Positions 28,053-36,939 of a stretch of 64,000 nucleotides of DNA are shown here, piece after piece; positions within the stretch are counted from its first letter, which is position 1, and each line of letters opens with the position of its first letter. The position numbers were made by a program, and so were the translations under genes. The DNA is from Pandoraea nosoerga. GTDB taxonomy: Bacteria; Pseudomonadota; Gammaproteobacteria; Burkholderiales; Burkholderiaceae. A model generated the notes under the pieces. The model saw nothing but the letters and a program-made list of their open reading frames with translations. It did no database searches and was not told the DNA's origin. Where the stretch lies: positions 168,270-232,269 of the forward strand of contig NZ_CABPSC010000006.1 of NCBI RefSeq assembly GCF_902459585.1. The letters run 5' to 3'.

Positions 28053-28838
28053 ATGTACGGAAATGGCAACGGTAACGGTGGCGGTAACGGCGCGGGCAAG
28101 GGCGGCAGTAACGTGCCGGCGCTGGAAGTCGAAGGGCTGCAAGCCTGGTACGGCGAATCGCACATCCTGCATGGCGTGGATCTGACCGTCGGGCGCGGCG
28201 AAGTCGTCACGCTGCTCGGGCGCAACGGCGCCGGCCGCACCACCACGCTGCGCGCGATCATGGGGCTGACAGGGCAACGCCAGGGCTCGATCCGCATTGC
28301 GGGCGAAGAAACCATTCATCTGCCGACTTACAAGGTTGCGCACCACGGCGTGGGCTATTGCCCCGAGGAGCGAGGCATCTTCGCCAGCCTGTCGTGCGAG
28401 GAGAACCTGCTGCTGCCGCCGTACATCGGCATGAGCGGCAACCGCCGCGAGGACGGCGGGCGGGGCATGTCGCTCGAAGAAATCTACGACATGTTCCCGA
28501 ACCTCAAGGAGCGGCGCCACAGCCAGGGCACGCGCCTGTCCGGCGGCGAACAGCAGATGCTCGCGGTCGCGCGCATTCTGCGCACCGGCGCGAACCTGCT
28601 GTTGCTCGACGAGATCTCGGAAGGTCTCGCGCCGGTGATCGTGCAGACGCTCGCGCGCATGATCACCACGCTCAAGGCGCGTGGTTACACCATCGTGATG
28701 GTGGAACAGAATTTCCGTTTTGCGGCCCCGCTTGCCGATCGCTTCTACGTGATGGAGCACGGCAAGATCGTGGAGCGCTTCGGCGCCCCGGAGCTGGAAA
28801 CGAAGATGCCGGTGCTGCACGAGTTGTTGGGCGTATGA
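28053..28838 (+). CDS. livF: branched-chain amino acid-type ABC transporter ATPase LivF with Arg in Walker A
   Basis: Second ATPase of the first liv system, about 261 residues. Walker A reads GRNGAGRTT: the catalytic Lys is Arg (residue 62, codon CGC at 28236). The rest is standard: RLSGGEQQMLAVARIL, Walker B LLLLDEISEGLAP, H-loop MVEQNFRF. The N-terminus is an unusual Gly/Asn-rich stretch (MYGNGNGNGGGNGAGKGG) before the domain starts at PALEVEGLQAWYG. The ATG at 28053 follows GAGG; a GTG at 28041 overlapping the livG stop is the alternative. Confidence 0.88.
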   Translation: MYGNGNGNGGGNGAGKGGSNVPALEVEGLQAWYGESHILHGVDLTVGRGEVVTLLGRNGAGRTTTLRAIMGLTGQRQGSIRIAGEETIHLPTYKVAHHGVGYCPEERGIFASLSCEENLLLPPYIGMSGNRREDGGRGMSLEEIYDMFPNLKERRHSQGTRLSGGEQQMLAVARILRTGANLLLLDEISEGLAPVIVQTLARMITTLKARGYTIVMVEQNFRFAAPLADRFYVMEHGKIVERFGAPELETKMPVLHELLGV

Positions 28839-28908
28839 GGTGAGCTACCCGGAGCGAGCACGCCCCGGGCGATGGACCCAGGCGATCAAATCCACGAAGG
28901 AGACGAAG

Positions 28909-30108
28909 ATGACGATGCGGATGAAGGCGTTGGCCGTTGCGGCCGCGTTCGGTTTTGCGGCAATGGCCTCGCAGGCCCATGCCGATGGCAATACGGTGAA
29001 GATCGGTTTCATTACCGACATGTCGGGCCTGTACACCGACATCGACGGCCAGGGCGGCGCGGAAGCCATCAAGATGGCCATCGCCGACTTCGGCGGCAAG
29101 GTGCTCGGCAAGCCGGTCGAACTGGTCACCGCCGATCACCAGAACAAGGCTGACGTGGCGGCGTCGAAGGCGCGCGAATGGTTCGACCGCGGGGGCGTGG
29201 ACATGCTCATCGGCGGCACCAACTCGGGCACCGGCCTGGCCATGAACAAGGTCTCGGCGGAGAAGAAGAAGGTCTATATCAACGTGGGCGCCGGCTCCGA
29301 TGCCCTCACCAACGACCAGTGCCAGCCATACGGCGTGCACTACGCCTACGACACCGTCGCGCTCGCGCGCGGCACCGGCTCGGCCGTGGTGAAGGCCGGA
29401 GGCAAGTCGTGGTTCTTCCTGACGGCCGACTACGCTTTCGGCCACGCGCTCGAGAAGGCCACCGCCGACGTGGTCAAGGCCAACGGCGGCACGGTCAAGG
29501 GCCAGGTGCGCCACCCGCTCTCGGCGTCGGACTTCTCGTCGTATCTGCTGCAGGCGCAGTCGTCGGGCGCACAGGTGCTCGGCCTGGCCAACGCCGGCGG
29601 CGACACGATCAACGCGATCAAGGCGGCGAAGGAATTTGGCATCAAGGGCAAGATGCAGATCGCAGGCCTGCTCGTGTTCATCAACGACATCCACTCGCTG
29701 GGCCTGGACAACACCGAAGGCATGTACCTCACCGACAGCTGGTACTGGGACAGGGACGAGAAGAGCCGCGCGTTCGCGAAGCGCTATTTCGACAAGATGA
29801 AGAAGATGCCGTCGAGCCTGCAGGCCGGCGACTATTCGGCGACGATGACGTACCTGAAGGCCGTGCAGGCCGCAGGCACCACCGATGCCGACAAGGTCAT
29901 GGAGCAGCTCCACAAGATCAAGATCGACGACATGTTCAGCAAGGGCTATATCCGCCGCGACGGCACGATGGTCCACGATATGTACCTGATGCAGGTCAAG
30001 TCGAAGAAGGAATCGAAGTCGCCGTGGGATTACTACAAGGTCGTGGCGACGATCCCGGGCGAGAAGGCCTTCACGACTGAAGCGGAATCGACCTGCAAGC
30101 TGAAGTAA
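28909..30108 (+). CDS. periplasmic substrate-binding protein of the first liv system
   Basis: Type I periplasmic binding protein of 399 residues (LivJ/amide-binding family). A Sec signal peptide (MKALAVAAAFGFAAMASQAHA) leads into GNTVKIGFITDMSGLYTDIDG. The ligand could be a branched amino acid, an amide, a short-chain organic acid or an aromatic acid; sequence alone does not decide. The ATG at 28909 follows AAGGAGA. Placed between the ATPase and permease genes. Confidence 0.9.
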   Translation: MTMRMKALAVAAAFGFAAMASQAHADGNTVKIGFITDMSGLYTDIDGQGGAEAIKMAIADFGGKVLGKPVELVTADHQNKADVAASKAREWFDRGGVDMLIGGTNSGTGLAMNKVSAEKKKVYINVGAGSDALTNDQCQPYGVHYAYDTVALARGTGSAVVKAGGKSWFFLTADYAFGHALEKATADVVKANGGTVKGQVRHPLSASDFSSYLLQAQSSGAQVLGLANAGGDTINAIKAAKEFGIKGKMQIAGLLVFINDIHSLGLDNTEGMYLTDSWYWDRDEKSRAFAKRYFDKMKKMPSSLQAGDYSATMTYLKAVQAAGTTDADKVMEQLHKIKIDDMFSKGYIRRDGTMVHDMYLMQVKSKKESKSPWDYYKVVATIPGEKAFTTEAESTCKLK

Positions 30109-30190
30109 GCGGTACGAGTCTTATCGCGATGCACCGAAAGCGGCGGGGCGCCTGCCCCGTCGCGACCCTTCCCCCAGAGAATCGATTTCG

Positions 30191-31075
30191 ATGGAATTTC
30201 TAGGCATCCCCCTGCCGGCGCTGTTGAGCCAACTGCTGCTGGGACTGGTGAACGGCTCGTTCTACGCCATGCTGAGCCTCGGCCTGGCGGTGATTTTCGG
30301 TCTGCTCAACGTGATCAACTTCGCGCACGGCGCGTTGTTCATGCTGGGTGCCATGCTGGCCTGGATGGGCGGCAACTACCTCGGCCTTAACTACTGGGTC
30401 ATGCTGATTCTCGCGCCGGTGATCGTGGGCGTGATCGGCGTGATCATCGAGCGCACCATGCTGCGCTGGATCTACAAGCTCGACCACCTCTACGGGCTGC
30501 TGCTCACGTTCGGCATCACGCTCGTGCTCGAAGGCGTGTTCCGCTCGATCTACGGCGTGTCGGGCCAGCCTTACGACGCACCTGACATGCTCTCCGGCGC
30601 CACCAACCTCGGCTTCATGTTCATGCCGAACTATCGCGCCTGGGTCGTGGTGGCCTCGCTCGTCGTGTGTTTCGCTACGTGGTTCGTGATCGAGAAGACG
30701 AAGATCGGCGCGTACCTGCGCGCCGGCACGGAAAACCCCAAGCTCGTGGAAGCCTTCGGTGTGAACGTGCCGCTGATGATCACGCTGACCTACGGCTTCG
30801 GCGTCGCGCTGGCAGCGTTCGCCGGCGTGCTCGCCGCGCCGGTCATCCAGATCTCGCCGCTCATGGGCCAGTCGATGATCATCACGGTGTTCGCGGTGGT
30901 CGTGATCGGCGGCATGGGTTCCATCATGGGCTCGATCGTGACCGGCCTGATGCTCGGGGTCATTGAGGGCTTCACGAAGGTGTTCTACCCGGAAGCGTCC
31001 GCAACGGTCGTGTTCGTGATCATGGTGATCGTGTTGCTGCTGCGCCCGGCAGGGCTGTTCGGCAAACAAAAGTAA
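30191..31075 (+). CDS. livH: ABC transporter permease LivH
   Basis: Inner-membrane permease of 294 residues with about eight hydrophobic helices. LivH features: LVNGSFYAMLSLGLAVIFGLLNVINFAHGA at the N-terminus and the ATPase-coupling loop RAGTENPKLVEAFGVN, with a C-terminal GGMGSIMGSIVTGLMLG. Its start at 30191 has only a weak ribosome binding site (CAGAGA, 12 bases away). livM follows after 11 bp. Confidence 0.92.
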   Translation: MEFLGIPLPALLSQLLLGLVNGSFYAMLSLGLAVIFGLLNVINFAHGALFMLGAMLAWMGGNYLGLNYWVMLILAPVIVGVIGVIIERTMLRWIYKLDHLYGLLLTFGITLVLEGVFRSIYGVSGQPYDAPDMLSGATNLGFMFMPNYRAWVVVASLVVCFATWFVIEKTKIGAYLRAGTENPKLVEAFGVNVPLMITLTYGFGVALAAFAGVLAAPVIQISPLMGQSMIITVFAVVVIGGMGSIMGSIVTGLMLGVIEGFTKVFYPEASATVVFVIMVIVLLLRPAGLFGKQK

Positions 31076-31086
31076 GGGGCAGAGCA

Positions 31087-32088
31087 ATGCAACAAGGAAT
31101 GCAACAACGCGCGCTTTACTCGCTTTTGCTGCTCGCGTTGATCGTCGCGCCGTTCGCCGGGGCGTATCCGGTCTTCATCATGAAGGTACTGTGCTTCGCG
31201 CTGTTCGCGTGCGCGTTCAACCTGCTGCTCGGCTTCACGGGGCTGCTGTCGTTCGGCCATGCGGCGTTCTTCGGCAGCGCGGGGTACATCACCGGCTATG
31301 CAATCCGCAACCTCGGCTTCACGCCCGAGGTCGGCATCGTCGCCGGCGTGCTCGCGGGAGCGGTGCTCGGGCTGGTCATCGGTTTGCTGGCGATTCGGCG
31401 TCAGGGCATCTACTTCGCGATGATCACGCTGGCGCTCGCGCAGATGCTGTACTTCTTCTGTCTGCAGGCGCCGTTTACCGGCGGCGAAGACGGTCTGCAG
31501 GGCGTGCCGCGCGGCAGCCTGTTCGGTGTGCTGCCGCTCGACTCGGACCTGACCCTGTACTACGTGGTGCTGGCCATCTGCGCGCTGGGCTTCCTGCTCA
31601 TCATGCGCGTGGTGCACTCGCCGTTCGGCCAGGTGCTCAAGGCGATCAAGGAGAACGAGCCGCGTGCCATCTCGCTCGGCTACGACGTCGATCGCTTCAA
31701 GCTGCTGGCGTTCGTGCTGTCGGCCACGCTCGCCGCACTGGCCGGCTCGACCAAGACCGTGGTGCTCGGCTTCGAGACGCTTACCGACGTGCACTGGACG
31801 ATGTCGGGCATGGTGATTCTGATGACGCTCGTGGGCGGCCTGGGCACGATGCTCGGGCCGGTGGTCGGCGCGGTCGTCATCATCGTGCTGGAGAACAAGC
31901 TCGGCGACATCGGCAACTGGCTCGCCACGGCCACAGGCGTGACATGGTTCCAGACGCTCGGCGAGTCGGTCACGATCGTGATCGGCGTGATCTTCATCAT
32001 TTGCGTGCTGGCCTTCCGACGGGGGCTCGTCGGCGAGCTGGTGGCGCGCAGCCAGTTCTTCCGGACGATGGTGCAGCAGCAGTCGTAA
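31087..32088 (+). CDS. livM: ABC transporter permease LivM
   Basis: Second permease of the first liv system, 333 residues. Family marks: NLLLGFTGLLSFGHAAFFGSAGY near the N-terminus, the coupling loop KAIKENEPRAISLGYDVDRFKLLAFVLSA, and GGLGTMLGPVVGAVVII near the C-terminus. GGGGCAGAG precedes the ATG. Last gene of the operon; a strong terminator lies about 220 bp downstream. Confidence 0.92.
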   Translation: MQQGMQQRALYSLLLLALIVAPFAGAYPVFIMKVLCFALFACAFNLLLGFTGLLSFGHAAFFGSAGYITGYAIRNLGFTPEVGIVAGVLAGAVLGLVIGLLAIRRQGIYFAMITLALAQMLYFFCLQAPFTGGEDGLQGVPRGSLFGVLPLDSDLTLYYVVLAICALGFLLIMRVVHSPFGQVLKAIKENEPRAISLGYDVDRFKLLAFVLSATLAALAGSTKTVVLGFETLTDVHWTMSGMVILMTLVGGLGTMLGPVVGAVVIIVLENKLGDIGNWLATATGVTWFQTLGESVTIVIGVIFIICVLAFRRGLVGELVARSQFFRTMVQQQS

Positions 32089-32311
32089 GGGCTGGGCTGG
32101 CTGGCCGGGCAGGGTGGCGGGCGCACCGAAATGGGGCGCCGGATCGTCACCCTGACGCATGTATGTCGGAAAAAACCTAATTCGTAGGGGTAAATGCTGA
32201 CTTGTGGTGCATCGGGTGCTCCTTTATTCTCTCCCTCAGTTCGCGTCACGGCAGGATATAGGGGCGAGGAACGAGGAGACAATAAGCGCGAAACGCGCAC
32301 CGCCAAAAAGG

Positions 32312-32346
32312 AAGCGCTGTTGGAGAAAACTCCAACAGCGCTTTTT
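32312..32346 (+). terminator. strong rho-independent terminator after the first liv operon
   Basis: Fourteen-base perfect stem (AAGCGCTGTTGGAG with CTCCAACAGCGCTT) around AAAA, followed by TTT; an A-rich run precedes it, so it could also act on the minus strand. The 626 bp between livM and the TSUP gene hold this terminator and the tandem repeat below but no gene that I can support. Confidence 0.9.
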
Positions 32347-32505
32347 ATATTGCGCTTCGCCGCCGGGCGAGGCCGTCGTCTGCCGCAGTGTGCCATGCGG
32401 GCGCCGCGCGCCATTCAGCCAATTTCACGCCACGTTGCGAGAATCGTGTGGGGCAAATACGCGCAATGCGGTCTAAAGACGCTATGCTCGCCGTTTTGCC
32501 GCGCA

Positions 32506-32553
32506 ATTCACGTACCGCTTCACGTACCGATTCACGTGTCGATTCACGTCGCG
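32506..32553. repeat. four tandem 12-bp repeats upstream of the TSUP gene
   Basis: ATTCACGTACCG-type units occur four times head to tail (third and fourth copies diverged at the end to GTGTCG and GTCGCG). They lie about 160 bp before the TSUP start, where a promoter or operator is expected. Function unknown. Confidence 0.8.
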
Positions 32554-32714
32554 ATTTCTTACCGTATTCGTTCGGCCCGCCCGAGCATCCGCCACCGTAT
32601 GTTCCGCCTGTCTGCCGTTCCGTCGTTTGTTTCGTCTCTCTGGTCGACGTTGTTGCCGTCGCGCCTGTTGCCGCGTTCCGTTTCGATCGGCGCGCGTGCG
32701 GGGAGGGCGCCGTG

Positions 32715-33491
32715 ATGGACTGGGCGCTGAGCGACTTGCTGATGCTCGCGGGCGGGGCGTTTCTCGCGGGGCTGGTGGACGCGGTCGTCGGCGGAGGCGG
32801 CCTGATCTCGGTGCCCACCCTCTTCGCGGTCTTCCCGAACGCGGCGCCGCCCGTGCTGTTCGGCACGAACAAGCTGGCCGGCGTGTGGGGCACGGCATCG
32901 GCGGCCATGCGCTACGCGCGCGGCATCGAGCTGCGCTGGGCGATTCTGGTGCCGGCGACGGTGGCGGCTTTCGTGTTTTCGTTTTGCGGCGCGTATGCCG
33001 TCACGCACATCCCGGCGGACGTCCTGCGCAAGGCGTTGCCGTTCGTGCTGGCGGCGGTGGCCGTCTACACGTTGCGCAAGAAGGATTTCGGGACGGTCCA
33101 CGCCCCGGTCAAAGGCAGCGCGGGGGTCACCCTCATGGCGGTGGCCGTGGGCGGCGCCATCGGTTTTTACGACGGTTTCTTCGGCCCCGGCACGGGCAGC
33201 TTCCTCGTGTTCCTGTTCGTGCGTCTGTTCGGACAGGACTTCGTGAACGCTTCGGCGTCGTCGAAGATCGTGAACGTGGCGACCAACCTGGCCGCGCTGC
33301 TGCTCTTCGGCATGGGCGGGCACGTGTGGTGGCAGGTCGGCCTCGGCATGGCCGTCATGAACGTGCTGGGCAGTCAGGTCGGCAGCCGGCTCGCGCTCAA
33401 GCACGGCGTGGGCTTCGTGCGCCGCATGTTTCTGGCGGTGCTCGCGGTGCTGATCGTGAAGACCGGGTACGACGCATTCCTGCGCGGCTGA
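32715..33491 (+). CDS. TSUP-family permease (TauE/SafE)
   Basis: Inner-membrane protein of 258 residues with about eight hydrophobic segments and the TSUP duplication: AGGAFLAGLVDAVVGGGGLISVPTLF near the N-terminus and a second AVGGAIGFYDGFFGPGTGSFLVFLFV in the middle. Members move sulfite, sulfoacetate or other small organosulfur or carboxylate anions; the substrate is not evident. The ATG at 32715 (with GTG at 32712 adjacent) follows GGGGAGGG. It is flanked by liv genes but has no clear functional tie to them. Confidence 0.87.
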   Translation: MDWALSDLLMLAGGAFLAGLVDAVVGGGGLISVPTLFAVFPNAAPPVLFGTNKLAGVWGTASAAMRYARGIELRWAILVPATVAAFVFSFCGAYAVTHIPADVLRKALPFVLAAVAVYTLRKKDFGTVHAPVKGSAGVTLMAVAVGGAIGFYDGFFGPGTGSFLVFLFVRLFGQDFVNASASSKIVNVATNLAALLLFGMGGHVWWQVGLGMAVMNVLGSQVGSRLALKHGVGFVRRMFLAVLAVLIVKTGYDAFLRG

Positions 33492-33683
33492 CCGGGCGGG
33501 AGAGGGAAAGCGGCGGGAACGCCGCCGGGCGTGGCGGGTGGGCGCAGATGCGTCCGATGCCACATGTGGGGAAACCGCACTTTACGAGAAGGTGCCGGTG
33601 CCCGTAAGATGGGCGACAATTTACCGACTGGGCGGTCGGTTAATGTCAAAAGAACGAATTCGCATTTTTGTGAGGAGACCCAA

Positions 33684-34829
33684 ATGAAACTGAAGTTGCT
33701 GTGCATGGCATCGGCGATGATGCTGGCCGCGGGCGTTGCGAACGCTCAGGTGAAGATTGGCGTGTCGCTGTCGGCGACCGGTCCCGCCGCTTCGCTGGGC
33801 ATTCCCGAGAAGAACACCATTGCGCTGATGCCGAAGACGATCGCGGGGCAGTCGGTGCAATACATCGTGCTCGACGACGCCACGGATACCACCACGGCCG
33901 TCAAGAACATGCGCAAGCTCATCAGCGAAGACCACGTCGACGCCGTGCTCGGCTCGACCGTGACGCCGAACTCGCTGGCCATGGTCGACGTGGCCGCGGA
34001 GACGCAAACGCCGGTGATCTCGATGGCCGCCGGCGCGGCCATCGTCGAGCCGGTCGACGCCAAGCGCACCTGGGCCTTCAAGACGCCGCAGAACGACATT
34101 CTGATGGCGACCGCCATTGCCAAGCACATGGCCGACAACGGCGTGAAGACGGCGGCCTTCATCGGCTTTGCCGACGCCTACGGCGAAGGCTGGTTCAAGG
34201 AGTTCCAGAAGGCTGCCGACCTGAACAAGATCAAGATCGTGTCGAACGAGCGCTTTAACCGCGCCGATACGTCGGTGACGGGCCAGGTGCTCAAGATCAT
34301 GGGCGCGAACCCCGACGCCGTGCTGATCGCCGGCTCGGGCACGCCGGCGGCACTGCCGCAGCGCACGCTCAAGGAGCGCGGCTACAAGGGCAAGCTGTAC
34401 CAGACCCACGGCGTGGCCAATAACGACTTCCTGCGCGTGTGCGGCAAGGACTGCGAAGGCACGTACCTGCCGGCCGGCCCGCTGCTCGTGGTCGAGCAGT
34501 TGCCGAACGACAACCCGGTGAAGAAGTCGGCCGCGGCGTACAAGGCCGCCTACGAGAAGGCCTACGGCGCCGGCTCGATCTCGACCTTCGGCGGTCACGC
34601 CTGGGACGGCGGCCTGCTGCTGCAGGCGACGATTCCGGTCGCGCTCAAGAAGGCCAAGCCGGGCACGCCGGAATTCCGCGCCGCGCTGCGCGACGCGCTG
34701 GAGAACGTGAAGGATATGCCGGGCACCGCCGGCATCTTCAACATGAGCAAGAACGACCACAACGGTCTGGACCAGCGCTCGCGCGTGATGGTGCAAATCG
34801 TCGACGGCAAGTGGAAATTGGCGAACTGA
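33684..34829 (+). CDS. periplasmic substrate-binding protein (second liv-type)
   Basis: Type I periplasmic binding protein of 381 residues with a Sec signal MKLKLLCMASAMMLAAGVANA and mature start QVKIGVSLSATGPAASLGIP. It shares little with the first binding protein. The ATG at 33684 follows GAGGAGA. It is separated from the second permease/ATPase set by a terminator and the HpaR-like regulator, yet probably serves it. Substrate unknown; a branched amino acid or aromatic acid is plausible. Confidence 0.9.
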   Translation: MKLKLLCMASAMMLAAGVANAQVKIGVSLSATGPAASLGIPEKNTIALMPKTIAGQSVQYIVLDDATDTTTAVKNMRKLISEDHVDAVLGSTVTPNSLAMVDVAAETQTPVISMAAGAAIVEPVDAKRTWAFKTPQNDILMATAIAKHMADNGVKTAAFIGFADAYGEGWFKEFQKAADLNKIKIVSNERFNRADTSVTGQVLKIMGANPDAVLIAGSGTPAALPQRTLKERGYKGKLYQTHGVANNDFLRVCGKDCEGTYLPAGPLLVVEQLPNDNPVKKSAAAYKAAYEKAYGAGSISTFGGHAWDGGLLLQATIPVALKKAKPGTPEFRAALRDALENVKDMPGTAGIFNMSKNDHNGLDQRSRVMVQIVDGKWKLAN

Positions 34830-34918
34830 TGCGCGTCGGGGCTGCCTATAGCACGCAGGCATGCCCCGTTGTCGTATCTGCAGCACTCGCGCCCGGTCGC
34901 AGTTGACCGGGCGGCAGG

Positions 34919-34944
34919 AACGGGCGTTCGCGCCCGTTTTTTTT
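34919..34944 (+). terminator. rho-independent terminator after the second binding-protein gene
   Basis: AACGGGCG-TTCG-CGCCCGTT stem-loop with a UUCG-type tetraloop and a run of T residues, 90 bp after the stop. Confidence 0.9.
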
Positions 34945-35078
34945 GAGCGTGGTAGTTTCGCGCTCGCAAGGAGACGGCAGGACATGCGACTGAGAGCGGC
35001 ACAGGAGAGGCCGCGTTGTCCCAACCTGATCGCCGCAGCCGGGGGGCTGTCCCAGGCGATCCTTTCGAGCGTAAATCC

Positions 35079-35579
35079 ATGACGGGTGAATTCGAACACC
35101 GCAATCTATCCCTGGTATTGCTACAGACGCGTGAGGCGGTGATGGGGCTGTTCCGGCCCCTGCTCAATTGTTACGACATCACGGAACAACAATGGCGTGT
35201 CATACGCGCCGTCAACGATAGCGTATCGGGGGAGATGGAAATCGGCCAGGTGGCGCGCGAGTGCTGCATTCTCAGCCCGAGTCTGTCGGGAATGCTCGAG
35301 CGCATGGAAGCCGCCGGCCTGATCCTGCGTCGGCGCGTGGCCGCCGATCAGCGTCGCGTGATGGTCTCGCTCACGCCCTCGAGCCGGGCGCTGTGCAAGA
35401 AGCTCGGCCCGCTCGTCGAGGCGCGCTATCGCTTCCTGGAAGACAAGGTCGGGCGCGACACGCTCGCCGAGATCTACCGTTTGCTCGACGTCGTGCACGA
35501 CGCGCTGCCGCAGGAGGTGCTTGCCGAGGCGCCGCCCCTGCCGGCCAGGCCGCGCCGTCGCCGCAAGGCGGCTGCTTGA
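35079..35579 (+). CDS. MarR-family regulator, HpaR-like
   Basis: Winged-helix regulator of about 166 residues. MTGEFEHRNLSLVLLQTREAV resembles HpaR, the homoprotocatechuate-operon repressor; the recognition region is ILSPSLSGMLERMEAAGLI with the wing RRRVAADQRRVMVSLT. The C-terminus is a basic tail (RPRRRRKAAA). The ATG at 35079 matches the family start but has only a weak ribosome binding site; a TTG at 35016 is an alternative. Its target may be the liv genes following it, which would link the transporter to aromatic compounds (inference). Confidence 0.85.
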   Translation: MTGEFEHRNLSLVLLQTREAVMGLFRPLLNCYDITEQQWRVIRAVNDSVSGEMEIGQVARECCILSPSLSGMLERMEAAGLILRRRVAADQRRVMVSLTPSSRALCKKLGPLVEARYRFLEDKVGRDTLAEIYRLLDVVHDALPQEVLAEAPPLPARPRRRRKAAA

Positions 35580-35865
35580 GCGGGACGGAGCAAAGGGGCG
35601 TGAGGAAGGTGGGAGACGGAGAGAGTGACGGAGAGGGTGACGGCAAGGGGCCAAGGAGGGCAAGGGGTGGCCGCGTCTCAGTAGTCACCCGAGTTTTACC
35701 AATGCATAACGATTTATACAATTCATAATTCGCTGCGCTGCGTCACGGGGAACGTGCGGGGTGTATCGATGTGAAGGGGAACGGGGCGGCGGCGCGCCGC
35801 GCCGTGCATCACACCGGCTGTCTCGCCAGCCGGTTCAAGAAGTACTCAAACGAAGTGAGAGGAGC

Positions 35866-36921
35866 ATGGATCTTTCGATTGCAGCCATCCTGGCGCAGGA
35901 CGGCATCACTACGGGCGCGATTTATGCCTTGCTGGCATTGGCGCTCGTGCTGGTGTTTTCCGTCACCCGCGTCATCTTCATTCCGCAGGGCGAGTTCGTG
36001 TCGTATGGCGCGCTCACGCTGGCGGCACTGCAAACCCAGAAGTTTCCGCTCACGAGCTGGTTGCTCGTGGCAATGGGCGTGTGCACGTTCATCGTAGAGA
36101 CGGCGAGCGTGCTGCGGCACAGCGAGCGTCGCAAGCTGGCCGGGCGGCTGGTGCCGGTGCTCGCGGGCAAATATCTGGTGTTTCCGATCGCCGTGTTCTT
36201 CGTCGTCAAGGCGCTGGCGCCGATGACGCTGCCGATGCTCGTGCAGATCGCCGTCACGCTGCTGCTCGTGGTGCCGATGGGGCCGATGCTCTATCGCCTC
36301 GCGTACCAGCCGCTCGCCGAAGCAAGCACGCTGTTGCTGCTCATCGTCTCGGTCGGCGTGCATTTCGCGCTCACGGGCTTGGGTCTGGTGATGTTCGGCG
36401 CCGAGGGCTCGCGCACGCAGGCATTCTCCGACGCGAGCTTCAATCTCGGTTCGGTGATGATTTCGGGGCAGAGCCTGTGGGTGGTGGGCGTCTCGGTGGT
36501 GATGATCCTTGCGCTGTACTTCTACTTCGACCGCTCGCTCTCCGGCAAGGCGCTGCGCGCGACGGCCGTGAACCGGCTTGGCGCGCGCCTGGTGGGTATC
36601 GGCACGGTGCAGGCCGGCCGTCTGGCGTTCACGCTGGCCGCGGTGCTGGGCGTGCTGTGCGGCATTCTGATCGCGCCGATCACGACCATCTACTACGAGT
36701 CGGGCTTCCTGATCGGCCTGAAGGGCTTCGTGGGCGCGATCATCGGCGGCCTGGTGAGTTATCCGGTCGCGGCGCTGGGCGCCATTCTGGTGGGCCTGCT
36801 CGAGTCGTACTCGTCGTTCTGGGCGAGTGCATACAAGGAGGTCATCGTCTTCACGCTGATCCTTCCGGTGCTGCTGTGGCTGTCGCTCACGAGCAAGCAT
36901 GTGGAAGAAGACGAGGAATAA
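35866..36921 (+). CDS. livH: ABC transporter permease LivH (long form)
   Basis: Permease of 351 residues, about 60 longer than usual. N-terminal TTGAIYALLALALVLVFSVTRVIFIPQGE is the LivH start. A segment at about residues 60-140 (ETASVLRHSERRKLAGRL, then two extra hydrophobic helices) separates it from the usual RLAYQPLAEAS. The coupling loop KALRATAVNRLGARLVGI and the C-terminal GGLVSYPVAALGAILVGLLES follow. The ATG at 35866 is preceded by GAGAGGAG. First gene of the second permease/ATPase unit. Confidence 0.87.
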   Translation: MDLSIAAILAQDGITTGAIYALLALALVLVFSVTRVIFIPQGEFVSYGALTLAALQTQKFPLTSWLLVAMGVCTFIVETASVLRHSERRKLAGRLVPVLAGKYLVFPIAVFFVVKALAPMTLPMLVQIAVTLLLVVPMGPMLYRLAYQPLAEASTLLLLIVSVGVHFALTGLGLVMFGAEGSRTQAFSDASFNLGSVMISGQSLWVVGVSVVMILALYFYFDRSLSGKALRATAVNRLGARLVGIGTVQAGRLAFTLAAVLGVLCGILIAPITTIYYESGFLIGLKGFVGAIIGGLVSYPVAALGAILVGLLESYSSFWASAYKEVIVFTLILPVLLWLSLTSKHVEEDEE

Positions 36922-36939
36922 GCCGGGGCGGACCACAGA

